Positions 6,026-14,201 of a stretch of DNA of 23,202 bases are shown here, piece by piece (the stretch's first letter is position 1; each line of letters starts with the position of its first letter). Below the pieces are notes generated by a model. That model was given only the letters and a program-made list of their open reading frames with translations, ran no database searches and was not told the DNA's origin. The position numbers were made by a program, and so were the translations under genes. The stretch is from Kiritimatiellia bacterium (GTDB taxonomy: Bacteria; Verrucomicrobiota; Kiritimatiellia; RFP12; UBA1067): contig CAJGDE010000021.1 in the NCBI GenBank assembly GCA_904502135.1, positions 1-23,202 of the forward strand, given 5' to 3'.

Positions 6026-7566
6026 GCTTTATCGTTGCTTTACTGGCGGTTCTTTCTGTTTGGGATTATCCATCTCGTCAGTTGGCGCATGAAAAACTTT
6101 GCAATAAATTTATCGTTGCGGTGCGCAGTGGCGATACGGCAACAATGTATAAGACAAGCGAGAGCGGGGTAAAGCTTCTTCCTGACGATCCGACATGGCG
6201 TTATAATTTAGCGTGTTCGCTCGCTTATTTTCCCAAACGCGCAGATGAGGCGTTGAACGAACTTGAAAAAGCGATTGATCTTGGTTTCCGCGATGCGCAT
6301 CAGATAGCGAACGATCCCGATCTTAAGCGTCTTTCCAAAAAGCCAAGATATAAAGAGCTTATCGAATACGCCAAAGAAATGAAATTCAAGCGTCTGACTA
6401 CAGGGCCGATGGCTTCAGTGCCCGCGTTAGGCGTTTTTGGAAAACCTCTTGTCATAGGAGAGCATAATTTATCATGGGACTTTGACAACGGCTGTTTTGT
6501 GGCCGACGTTAAACTCGCCTCGGCATCGCAGCCGACGAACAATACGGGAGATATTTATTTCAACCGGGACGCTTTTCATTCAAATCTTAAAATTGCGGAC
6601 TTTCCTGGAGTGACGAGCGTAAAACTTGATTCTCAAGGTGTCGCGCGTTCAATGCATCTGGACGCTCCGAACATGATTTTTCCGTACCCCGTGTTCGGCA
6701 ATTGTTCTAGAGCTCTTGTGGGAGGCGATTTTTGGCGTTCCCTGCCGCGTTCAATGATGACGCATGAAACACATCGTTTAAAAACGATGGCGAAATTGTA
6801 TCTTTCAAACCAGATGTGGTTTTTCCCGTCGAATGCTGATACGCCCCCAGTTGGAACAAACGGCGACGTGTTTGCGTCGATTACGCCATATTGGATTACT
6901 ACGGCGGGGCGTAGCTGGTCAGATCAGCCTTATTTGCGCTCGGCGTTAATTGCTTCCGCAGCGTTTGATAAAGGCGTTAAACTTGAGCTTATAAGAAGGG
7001 GTATGCTCGCGCCGACAATTCAGACATTGATGAGAAAATCGCTTAAGGATGTAAAGTCTGAAGATGATTATTTGACGGAGAAAGCCCATCCTACGGCATT
7101 TCCTGTGGGCGGTATCGATATAAAGAAGCTTAAAAGTCTCGCCTCGGAAATGACCGAGGAATCTATTGCTCCTCTCGCTCCTGTGAGAGTCGAAATGGCT
7201 CCCGTAAAATTCCGTCCGTCCCACCCGGAAATAACTTATGCCGGCTCTTTGGCGTGGGCCTTTGTTCTAAGAGCCAAGGACCGCATTCGAACCTTCAAAA
7301 TCAAAGCCGCAGGAAAAGCTTTTGAATATAAATTCGTTCAGACCCACGGACCTTCCAATGCCGTGAAGATTGACAAGATTTCCCCAAGCGAGGTAAAAGT
7401 TAAGATAGATAAAGCTTGCTTGTCACCTACCAATCGTGTTGATATCACGGTAGTGGCGAAGACCAAAACTAGTTCATGGGGCGCGCCAAGTTACGTTTCG
7501 TTTGCGGTAGTTGATCCGAAAGCTCCATATTCCGACCCTGTATTAACGCTCGCGTCACCCAAATGA
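6022..7566 (+). CDS. Exported TPR (end-of-group type) protein of unknown function
   Basis: A 514-aa protein. The N-terminus MSFIVALLAVLSVW is hydrophobic and could be a signal peptide or anchor, although it lacks the usual basic residues. Residues about 30-120 form tetratricopeptide helices. WRYNLACSLAYFPKRADEAL, followed by AIDLGFRDAHQIANDPDLKRL, fits the 'TPR end-of-group' pattern that closes TPR arrays. The rest (130-514) includes aromatic- and Gly-rich stretches that look beta-rich (for example around 190-300). The final 110 residues could be an Ig-like or sandwich domain. I recognise no catalytic motif. Its ATG overlaps the stop of paralogue B, so it belongs to the GYF operon and is probably its envelope-side partner. 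This placement is inferred. Confidence 0.65.
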   Translation: MSFIVALLAVLSVWDYPSRQLAHEKLCNKFIVAVRSGDTATMYKTSESGVKLLPDDPTWRYNLACSLAYFPKRADEALNELEKAIDLGFRDAHQIANDPDLKRLSKKPRYKELIEYAKEMKFKRLTTGPMASVPALGVFGKPLVIGEHNLSWDFDNGCFVADVKLASASQPTNNTGDIYFNRDAFHSNLKIADFPGVTSVKLDSQGVARSMHLDAPNMIFPYPVFGNCSRALVGGDFWRSLPRSMMTHETHRLKTMAKLYLSNQMWFFPSNADTPPVGTNGDVFASITPYWITTAGRSWSDQPYLRSALIASAAFDKGVKLELIRRGMLAPTIQTLMRKSLKDVKSEDDYLTEKAHPTAFPVGGIDIKKLKSLASEMTEESIAPLAPVRVEMAPVKFRPSHPEITYAGSLAWAFVLRAKDRIRTFKIKAAGKAFEYKFVQTHGPSNAVKIDKISPSEVKVKIDKACLSPTNRVDITVVAKTKTSSWGAPSYVSFAVVDPKAPYSDPVLTLASPK

Positions 7567-7569
7567 GCG

Positions 7570-8544
7570 ATGGAGAAGATGAAATTTTATTTAGCTCCGC
7601 TCGCAGGTTTTACCGATGCTCCCTTTAGATTGATGTGCCGTAAAGGAGGCGCCGATTTGACATATACGGAGATGGTGTCGGCTGCGGGGCTTGCGCATGG
7701 CAGCTCTCCCACGCGCCACCTGATGGAACTTCTCCCGGGCGAAGGTCCTGTAGCCTGTCAGATATTCGGTTCAAAGGAAACGGATATCGCCTTCGCCGCA
7801 CGCGAAGTCCCTTTGACGTTCGTTGAGCTTAATCTCAATGCCGGCTGCCCGATGACTAAAGTTACGAGAGAGGGCGCAGGGGCGAAACTTTGCGACGATC
7901 CAGATAGAATATATAGGCTATTAAAGGCGATAAAAGAAAATACGCCTTTACCTGTAACGCTAAAAACGCGCTTAGGCCCCCACCCTGAGAAGGTTCGTGT
8001 TTTTGAGATTCTCGATGCTGTCGCATCTGCAGGCGCCAAAGGTATTATTCTTCACGCCAGATTTACTTCGCAGATGCATGGAGGAGAGGTTCATCTAGAT
8101 CTTTTGTCCGAGGCCGTGGAACGCTCGAAAATACCGGTTACGGGCAACGGATCCATAGTTGATCTAAAGACGTTGAAGGCAATTGAAAAAACGGGCGTTG
8201 ATGCGGTTATGATCGGCCGCGCGGCGCTTTCAGATCCCGGGATTTTCAATAGACTTAAAAATTCTTCTGCCGCTTGCGATGCGGATGAAAAATTAATTTG
8301 GTGCAAGCGTCATCTTGATGCGATAATTTCGTTTAGAGAGATGTTGGCCGAACGATATCCAAATGATCATATTCCTAAAATAGACTCTTACGCTTCGGTC
8401 AAGATGCATACTCATCTTTTCAGGTATTTTTCTGGCCGCCCTGGCGCGGCAGCGCTGAGAGCGAGACTGAACAATGTTCGCACTCTTGATGAAATAACGG
8501 ATATTATCGCTTTTCAGCCGATTCGTTCGTCCTTTTTGGTATAA
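7570..8544 (+). CDS. tRNA-dihydrouridine synthase (Dus family)
   Basis: An FMN- and NADPH-dependent enzyme that reduces uridine to dihydrouridine in tRNA. Visible family features are LAPLAGFTDAPFRLMCRKGG at the N-terminus and the catalytic Cys93 in NLNAGCP. Lys132 in TLKTRLG and His162 in ILHAR contact FMN and the substrate, and GNGSI 192-196 and MIGRAAL 214-220 make up the phosphate-binding end of the TIM barrel. A C-terminal helical domain follows. At 324 aa the length is normal. The subfamily is uncertain, so no letter is assigned. An alternative start is ATG 7579, preceded by GGAGA. It follows the TPR gene by three bases. Its last codons TTG GTA TAA form the TGGTATAA of the next promoter, so the stop codon lies inside a -10 box. 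Confidence 0.9.
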   Translation: MEKMKFYLAPLAGFTDAPFRLMCRKGGADLTYTEMVSAAGLAHGSSPTRHLMELLPGEGPVACQIFGSKETDIAFAAREVPLTFVELNLNAGCPMTKVTREGAGAKLCDDPDRIYRLLKAIKENTPLPVTLKTRLGPHPEKVRVFEILDAVASAGAKGIILHARFTSQMHGGEVHLDLLSEAVERSKIPVTGNGSIVDLKTLKAIEKTGVDAVMIGRAALSDPGIFNRLKNSSAACDADEKLIWCKRHLDAIISFREMLAERYPNDHIPKIDSYASVKMHTHLFRYFSGRPGAAALRARLNNVRTLDEITDIIAFQPIRSSFLV

Positions 8545-8545
8545 T
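8537..8545 (+). promoter_or_regulatory. Extended -10 promoter of operon 3, embedded in the dus stop codon
   Basis: TGGTATAAT, with the hexamer at 8540-8545. The dus stop TAA (8542-8544) is part of the hexamer. No convincing -35 is seen. The ATG at 8552 has its A 7 nt after the hexamer, the same spacing as at 3864, which again predicts a leaderless mRNA. Confidence 0.7.
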
Positions 8546-8551
8546 ATACTT

Positions 8552-9118
8552 ATGTCACAAGAATGGAATATAAAAAGCCGTGGGCATGTTTGCTCGATTT
8601 GTCAAAATCCGCTCGTAGACCGTGCGCCTGTAGTCAGCGCCTTGAAAGAGGTTGACGGCGGATATGAGCGTTTTGACTGTCATCCTGAATGCTGGAAGGT
8701 CTCCGATCGTGATTGGACGGCTTTTTCACAGTGGGATGGCGTGTATTTCGCTCCAGTTCGCGAAGAGAAGAAAAAAGACCCTCTTAAAAAGGAGGACGCG
8801 AGCGAACTCTTGCGCGATTTAATGACGCTTGACGATCCCGCAATGAAAAACGTAATCTATGTTTTGGCGGTGATGCTTGAGCGTTCGAAAATTTTAGTCG
8901 AGCGTGCGCGCAAAGAAGCGGAAGACGGTACAATCCGCAGAATTTATGAAGATCGCAGAAACGGGGATACGTTTGTTATTCTCGATCCGCGTTTGCGGCT
9001 AGAGAATCTGGCGGAGGTTCAACAGCAGGTTGTATCTCTCTTGTCTGGAACTAAGACGCTTGGTGAAGTAGCGAGCGAGGAGTCTGTGGTTCAGGACTCA
9101 GAAGAAGTGTCCAAGTGA
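8552..9118 (+). CDS. Cys-rich putative zinc-binding protein of unknown function
   Basis: A 188-aa soluble protein. Cys14 and Cys17 (CSIC), with Cys43, His44 and Cys47 (DCHPEC), give a CxxC-x25-CxxxC pattern, consistent with a treble-clef-like zinc site. The middle (residues 70-130) is charged and helical, including KDPLKKEDASELLRDLM and a helix with alternating hydrophobics, MKNVIYVLAVMLERSKILVE. The C-terminal part has a short predicted beta segment, GDTFVILDPRL. No signal peptide is present. I do not recognise the family. It is first in an operon with a sensor kinase, whose ATG overlaps its stop (TGATG), so it may regulate or be regulated by that kinase. This is inference from position only. 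Confidence 0.65.
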   Translation: MSQEWNIKSRGHVCSICQNPLVDRAPVVSALKEVDGGYERFDCHPECWKVSDRDWTAFSQWDGVYFAPVREEKKKDPLKKEDASELLRDLMTLDDPAMKNVIYVLAVMLERSKILVERARKEAEDGTIRRIYEDRRNGDTFVILDPRLRLENLAEVQQQVVSLLSGTKTLGEVASEESVVQDSEEVSK

Positions 9119-10221
9119 TGCGCGACAAGCGTCTTTTATTATGCGCTATTTTATTAAGCCTTCCGGCCGTTGGACTAGTTTTTGGCGGGATTTATTTTAT
9201 TTACGATAAAGTTCCGGAGCTAATAAAAAACGAAAAAGTAAGAGTTCGTGAGGAATACCGTACTAGCGCCGAGATGCTGCACGCTTGCGAGGTGGATAAA
9301 AATCGTGTCATAAATCAGTATAAGCCGAAAACGGTTCCTCGTATTTCGTATAAAATGAAACCCGGCCGCTGGGGATTTGACGTAGGGCGCGATTCGACGA
9401 TAGTATGGTATGACGACAGAAAAAATATAAGCGCTTTTGAAGTTGAGAAAGTGAACGTTTTCGATTTCGGACTTTTCTTTTATATCGGAGGCGTTTTGGT
9501 AATGGTTTTTTTTGTCGCCATGACAATCTTCGGCATCATGTATTTCTGGAAGTTCGTCAAAGAGCGCGACGATTTTCTCGCCGCTACCGCCCACGATCTT
9601 ACTACTCCGCTGATTGGGCTGAGGTATGCGATAGGTCGAAATGAGGAAGACGCCAGAAGCCTTAACGAAAGAATGTTAAGACTCGTTGAGAATATTAAGG
9701 ATTTTCTTAAATTGGGCACTCGGCGCATCCCTGAAAAAAAGCCTTTTGATGCACTAAAGGCCTACAATGAAGCTTATAAGATTTTCGCGGCGGACTATCG
9801 CGACTTGTTCGATGGAAATGATGTTGAAATAGAGTTTGATCGCGATGAAAATTCCTTTACGGCGTTGGGAGACGAGACATTGGCGATTCAGATAATGTGG
9901 AATCTCCTCGGAAACGATTTAAAATATGCAGCCCCGTACGGCAAGGTGAAAGTTTGTTTTTCAAAAGAAAAATCACATATGAAGATTTCTTTTGTAGATG
10001 AAGGCCAGGGAATGACAGAGCGGCAGATGAAAAAGGCTTTTGATCGCTATTATAGAGCAAGCACCGTGCTTAAGTCCGGTAAAGGCGGCTTTGGCATAGG
10101 CTTATGCACCGCAAGAGAGTTTGCCCGTTCTATGGGCGGAGATCTTGTTTTGACCAAAAATGTCCCCAACGGGTGCATTTTCACTTTGACGCTTCCCTGC
10201 GCAGGGAATTTCATTAAATAG
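9118..10221 (+). CDS. Orphan membrane sensor histidine kinase
   Basis: A 367-aa protein with two membrane spans (about residues 7-29 and 117-145) enclosing an 85-residue extracytoplasmic sensor region with no domain I recognise. The H-box is AATAHDLTTPLIGL with phosphoacceptor His159. The N-box is MWNLLGNDLKYAAP, the G1 box DEGQGM is at about 294-299, and the G2 box GKGGFGIGL is near 321-329, so all ATP-binding motifs are present. The kinase-phosphatase helices are short (the H-box to N-box interval is about 100 residues). There is no response regulator beside it or anywhere in the window, so its partner must be elsewhere. I chose ATG 9118 over GTG 9115. It sits between the Cys-rich protein and the hemolysin III-like protein. 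Confidence 0.88.
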   Translation: MRDKRLLLCAILLSLPAVGLVFGGIYFIYDKVPELIKNEKVRVREEYRTSAEMLHACEVDKNRVINQYKPKTVPRISYKMKPGRWGFDVGRDSTIVWYDDRKNISAFEVEKVNVFDFGLFFYIGGVLVMVFFVAMTIFGIMYFWKFVKERDDFLAATAHDLTTPLIGLRYAIGRNEEDARSLNERMLRLVENIKDFLKLGTRRIPEKKPFDALKAYNEAYKIFAADYRDLFDGNDVEIEFDRDENSFTALGDETLAIQIMWNLLGNDLKYAAPYGKVKVCFSKEKSHMKISFVDEGQGMTERQMKKAFDRYYRASTVLKSGKGGFGIGLCTAREFARSMGGDLVLTKNVPNGCIFTLTLPCAGNFIK

Positions 10222-10236
10222 ATTGGATTGACATCA

Positions 10237-10899
10237 ATGAACGATAAGAGTCATAGAAAACAAACTAACGGAGAAGAGATTGCCAATACCGTAACCCATG
10301 TCGTCGGATCTCATCTTGGAGCGGCGGCATTGGCGATTTTGGTGTGGACGGCCGTAAACAGCGGTGTCGATGTCGCTTGGAAAGTGACGAGCGGTGCTAT
10401 TTTCGGCTCCTGCATAATTTTAATGTATGCAGTCTCATCAGCGTATCATGCAGTTATGCATGAAAAATCAAAACGTGTTTTACACATTTTAGATCACACG
10501 GCGATATTTTTTCTAATAGCAGGCAGTTATACGCCGTTTTGTCTTGTAACGTTGCGTCCGGAACATCCGGTTCTTGCATGGACGATTTTTGGGATTGAAT
10601 GGGGCGCTACGCTTATCGGTATCTTATTCAAAATCAAAACTACCGGCAGATTTAAATATATTTCTACCGTAGCTTACATTGTTATGGGCTGGACTGTTTT
10701 AATGGCGATCGTGCCATTGGTTCGTCAATTGGACGCCCTTGGCACCATGTGGCTTACAATCGGAGGCGCCCTTTATACAGTAGGGTGCGTATTCTATCTT
10801 TGGAAATCCCTAAAATTCTCACACATGATTTGGCATTTATTTGTCCTTTTCGGTACGATATGCCACTTTTTCTGCATTCTTTGGTATGTTATGTCATAA
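10237..10899 (+). CDS. Hemolysin III / PAQR-family membrane protein
   Basis: A 220-aa inner-membrane protein with seven likely transmembrane helices. Family signatures are SSAYHAVMH near residue 70, RVLHILDHTAIFFLIAGSYTPF in the next helices (Asp and His in DHT), and the C-terminal SHMIWHLFVLFGTICHFF, with the HxxxxxxxxxH pair. In the PAQR superfamily these Ser, Asp and His residues form a metal-dependent hydrolase-like site. Bacterial members are linked to membrane homeostasis. Haemolytic activity should not be assumed. ATG 10237 is preferred over TTG 10228; neither has a strong ribosome-binding site. It is last in the operon, 15 bases after the kinase. No terminator is obvious before the carB promoter. 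Confidence 0.85.
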   Translation: MNDKSHRKQTNGEEIANTVTHVVGSHLGAAALAILVWTAVNSGVDVAWKVTSGAIFGSCIILMYAVSSAYHAVMHEKSKRVLHILDHTAIFFLIAGSYTPFCLVTLRPEHPVLAWTIFGIEWGATLIGILFKIKTTGRFKYISTVAYIVMGWTVLMAIVPLVRQLDALGTMWLTIGGALYTVGCVFYLWKSLKFSHMIWHLFVLFGTICHFFCILWYVMS

Positions 10900-10912
10900 A
10901 AGGCGAATCTGC

Positions 10913-10941
10913 TTGAGGGTGACGAACTAATATGATATAAT
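10913..10941 (+). promoter_or_regulatory. Promoter of the carB-rimO-mla operon
   Basis: TTGAGG at 10913-10918 (four of six -35 bases), a 17-base spacer, and TATAAT at 10936-10941 with TG at 10933-10934. Transcription should start near 10948, giving a leader of about 40 nt. GAAAGG at 10971-10976 is the likely ribosome-binding site for ATG 10989, although it lies 12 bases away. Confidence 0.75.
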
Positions 10942-10988
10942 ACTGTCCCGATTGCGATACAATTTCTTTTGAAAGGCTAACTCAAAAA

Positions 10989-13900
10989 ATGAAGCGTGAA
11001 GATGTTGATAAAGTTCTGATTATCGGATCGGGTCCGATAGTCATCGGTCAGGCATGTGAATTTGACTATTCAGGTACGCAGGCTTGTAAAGCTTTAAGAG
11101 CCTGCGGATATAAAGTTGTTCTCGTCAACTCGAATCCGGCGACGATTATGACAGATCCTGTTATGGCCGACGCGACATACATCGAACCGTTGAACGAGGC
11201 GCGTCTTGAGCAGATAATCGCGAAAGAAAGGCCCGATGCCATTTTACCGAACCTCGGTGGGCAGACGGGCCTTAATCTTTCTATGGAACTAGCGAAGAAG
11301 GGCATCTTAGACAAGTACGGCGTCAAGATTATTGGAGTTAACCTTGATGCAATCGAGCGCGGCGAAGATCGCGAAGTATTCAAAGCCACAATGCAGCGTC
11401 TTGGCATTGAAACGCCCCGTTCCGGAATCGTCCATACGGTGGAAGAAGCCGTAGAGCTTGTCGAAAAAGAAATTGGATATCCTGTCGTTGTTCGCCCTGC
11501 ATACACAATGGGCGGCTCTGGCGGCGGCTTTTGCTACAACATCGAAGAGCTGCGCCTTATTTGTCAGCGTGGGCTTGACGCTTCGCTCACGCGCCAGTGC
11601 CTTATCGAGGAGTCGATCTTAAATTGGGAAGAGCTCGAAGTTGAAGTTGTACGCGACTCGAAGAATCAGATGATTTCCGTCTGCTTCATTGAGAACATCG
11701 ACGCAGTAGGAGTTCATACGGGTGACAGTTTCTGCGCAGCTCCGTTTATCACGATTTCAAAAGAACTCGAAGAAAAGCTCAAACGCGATGCGTTTAAAAT
11801 CGTTGAATCGATCGGCGTTATCGGCGGATGCAATGTTCAGTGGGCTCACGACCCGAAGACGGGCCGCGTGGTCATCATCGAAATCAATCCTCGCACATCA
11901 CGCTCTTCGGCGCTCGCGTCAAAGGCGACGGGGTTCCCGATCGCGCTTGTCTCGGCCAAACTGGCCGCAGGGATGACGCTTGACGAGATACCTTACTGGC
12001 GCGACGGCAGTCTTGATAAATATACTCCGTCAGGCGATTATATCGTTCTTAAATTCGCCCGCTGGGCGTTTGAGAAATTCCGCGCCGTTGAAGACAAGCT
12101 CGGCACGCAGATGAAGGCCGTCGGCGAAGTGATGTCGATTGGAAAAACGTATAAAGAGACTTTTCAGAAGGCTATTCGCGCTCTTGAGCGCGGGCGTGCG
12201 GGGCTTGGCTTTGTTAAGGATTTTCATGAGCGCACGCTTGATGAATTGCTCAAGATGCTAGCGATTCCTAATTCTGAAAGACACTTTCAGATGTACGAGG
12301 CTTTGCGCAAGGGTGCTACGAACGAACAGATTTTCGAGCGCACCGGCGTAAAGGGCTACTTCGTCGATCAGATGCGTGAACTCGTTCTCGAGGAAGAGCA
12401 GATCCTTATGCATAAGGGCGGCTTTCTTCCGAACGACATGCTCATCAAGGCCAAGAAAGACGGCTTTTCCGATAAGTATCTTTCCGAGCTTCTCGGTGTT
12501 CCTGAAAAAGACATACGCGCTCAGCGCAATGGGCTCGGCTGCGTAGAAACCTGGCATAAGGTTCCCGTGTCGGGAGTCGAAGATCAAGCTTATTACTATT
12601 CGTCGTATAACGGCGAAAAGAATGAGGTTGAAGCTTCATGCAACAAGAAGAAAGTTATGATTCTCGGCGGTGGGCCAAACCGTATCGGTCAGGGCATTGA
12701 ATTCGACTATTGCTGCTGCCATGCTGCGATGGCGATGCGCAAGATGGGTTATGAAACGATTATTGTCAACTGCAACCCCGAGACCGTTTCAACAGATTAC
12801 GACACATCCGACAAACTCTATTTCGAGCCTGTAACGGTTGAAGATGTTCTCCAAATTTACGAGCATGAGAAACCTGAGGGTGTAATTGTTCAGTTCGGCG
12901 GCCAGACACCGCTTAACATCGCCCGTGGTCTTCAGGAGGCCGGCTGCAAGATTCTCGGCACGTCCGTAGATTCGATCGACGATGCCGAAGATCGCGATTT
13001 GTTCCATTCGATTATGGATAAACTCGGCATCCCCATGCCCGAATCGATGATGGCTAGCGATCTTGATGGGGCGATAGAGTGCGCTAAAAAGCTCGGTTAT
13101 CCGCTTATTATCCGTCCGTCGTTCGTTCTTGGCGGGCGTGGCATGGAAGTTATCTACGATGAAATCATGCTTAAGGAATATGTCGCCAAGGCCGTAGGCG
13201 TAACACCTGACCGTCCGCTTTATCTCGACAGATTCTTGTGTCATGCGTTGGAATGCGAGGCCGATGCGCTTTCTGACGGGAAGGATATCTTTATTCCCGC
13301 CATTATGCAGCACATTGAGCTTGCCGGTATTCATTCCGGCGACTCGGCGTGCGTACTGCCGCCCGCGTCTATCACCGAAGAGAACAAAGAGACGATTCTT
13401 GATTATACGCGCCGCATCGCAAAAGAACTTAAAGTCGTAGGCCTTATGAATATGCAGTTCGCGATCGAGAACGGTAAGGTCTATGTCATTGAGGCCAATC
13501 CTCGCGCATCGCGTACCGTGCCGCTCGTTTCCAAGGTGGCCGGAACTCAAATGGCGGGCGTGGCGACGCAGCTTATGCTCGGCGAGACGGTTAAATCGCT
13601 CGGGCTCGATAAACGCCATATCGTGCCGTACTTCGGCGTTAAAGAAGCAGTAATGCCTTTCGATAAATTCCCAGAGGTTGACCCTGTTCTTGGCCCTGAG
13701 ATGCGCTCGACGGGCGAAGTTCTCGGTCTTGCCGACACTTTCGGTCTTGCTTACTATAAATCCCAGGAGGCGGCCAATTCACCTCTTCCGACGAAGCCCG
13801 GAAAGCTCCTTGTTTCGCTTTCAGATAAGCCCGATAGCGCAGTTGAGGCCGTTAAACTTTTCGTTGATCTTGGCTTTGAGGTTGTCGGTACTGAAGGTAC

Positions 13901-14201
13901 GATCAAGTTCCTCGCCGAGCGCGGCGTCAACGGAAAAGAAATCGCCAAGATCGGTGAAGGACGCCCTGATGTTCTTGATGCGATCAAGAATCGCGAAGTT
14001 TCGCTTATCATCAATACGCCTTCCGGACGTCGTGACGCAAGAGCTGATGACAGCCGCATTCGTCAAGCAGCGATCAAATATTCAGTGCCTTATTTGACTA
14101 CTATCGCCGCGGCCACAGCAGCCGCTGAGGGTATCTCAGAGGCTATGAAGGGCAAGGGCGAAGTTCGGTCGCTACAGAGTTATCACGCTTCGATAAAATG
14201 A
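10989..14201 (+). CDS. carB: Carbamoyl-phosphate synthase large subunit (CarB)
   Basis: Makes carbamoyl phosphate from bicarbonate, ammonia (from glutamine via CarA) and two ATP, feeding pyrimidine and arginine synthesis. At 1070 aa it is full length. It has the internal duplication typical of CarB: KVLIIGSGPIVIGQACEFDY opens the first half and KVMILGGGPNRIGQGIEFDY the second. Each half has an ATP-grasp domain (VVRPAYTMGGSGGG; IIRPSFVLGGRGME) with metal-binding EINPR and EANPR. The C-terminal 130 residues are the MGS-like allosteric domain (VEAVKLFVDLGFEVVGTEGT), the usual binding site of UMP and ornithine effectors. No carA lies in the window. The last four bases overlap the rimO start (ATGA). 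Confidence 0.98.
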   Translation: MKREDVDKVLIIGSGPIVIGQACEFDYSGTQACKALRACGYKVVLVNSNPATIMTDPVMADATYIEPLNEARLEQIIAKERPDAILPNLGGQTGLNLSMELAKKGILDKYGVKIIGVNLDAIERGEDREVFKATMQRLGIETPRSGIVHTVEEAVELVEKEIGYPVVVRPAYTMGGSGGGFCYNIEELRLICQRGLDASLTRQCLIEESILNWEELEVEVVRDSKNQMISVCFIENIDAVGVHTGDSFCAAPFITISKELEEKLKRDAFKIVESIGVIGGCNVQWAHDPKTGRVVIIEINPRTSRSSALASKATGFPIALVSAKLAAGMTLDEIPYWRDGSLDKYTPSGDYIVLKFARWAFEKFRAVEDKLGTQMKAVGEVMSIGKTYKETFQKAIRALERGRAGLGFVKDFHERTLDELLKMLAIPNSERHFQMYEALRKGATNEQIFERTGVKGYFVDQMRELVLEEEQILMHKGGFLPNDMLIKAKKDGFSDKYLSELLGVPEKDIRAQRNGLGCVETWHKVPVSGVEDQAYYYSSYNGEKNEVEASCNKKKVMILGGGPNRIGQGIEFDYCCCHAAMAMRKMGYETIIVNCNPETVSTDYDTSDKLYFEPVTVEDVLQIYEHEKPEGVIVQFGGQTPLNIARGLQEAGCKILGTSVDSIDDAEDRDLFHSIMDKLGIPMPESMMASDLDGAIECAKKLGYPLIIRPSFVLGGRGMEVIYDEIMLKEYVAKAVGVTPDRPLYLDRFLCHALECEADALSDGKDIFIPAIMQHIELAGIHSGDSACVLPPASITEENKETILDYTRRIAKELKVVGLMNMQFAIENGKVYVIEANPRASRTVPLVSKVAGTQMAGVATQLMLGETVKSLGLDKRHIVPYFGVKEAVMPFDKFPEVDPVLGPEMRSTGEVLGLADTFGLAYYKSQEAANSPLPTKPGKLLVSLSDKPDSAVEAVKLFVDLGFEVVGTEGTIKFLAERGVNGKEIAKIGEGRPDVLDAIKNREVSLIINTPSGRRDARADDSRIRQAAIKYSVPYLTTIAAATAAAEGISEAMKGKGEVRSLQSYHASIK

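Noticed and set aside
6199..6212. TATAAT inside the TPR gene as an internal promoter
   Set aside because: It lacks the TG extension shared by the five operon promoters, has no nearby start codon of a separate gene, and is explained by coding sequence.
12789..13619. 276-codon antisense frame inside carB
   Set aside because: carB is unambiguous on the other strand. The antisense product has no recognisable motif and such frames are common opposite long biased genes.
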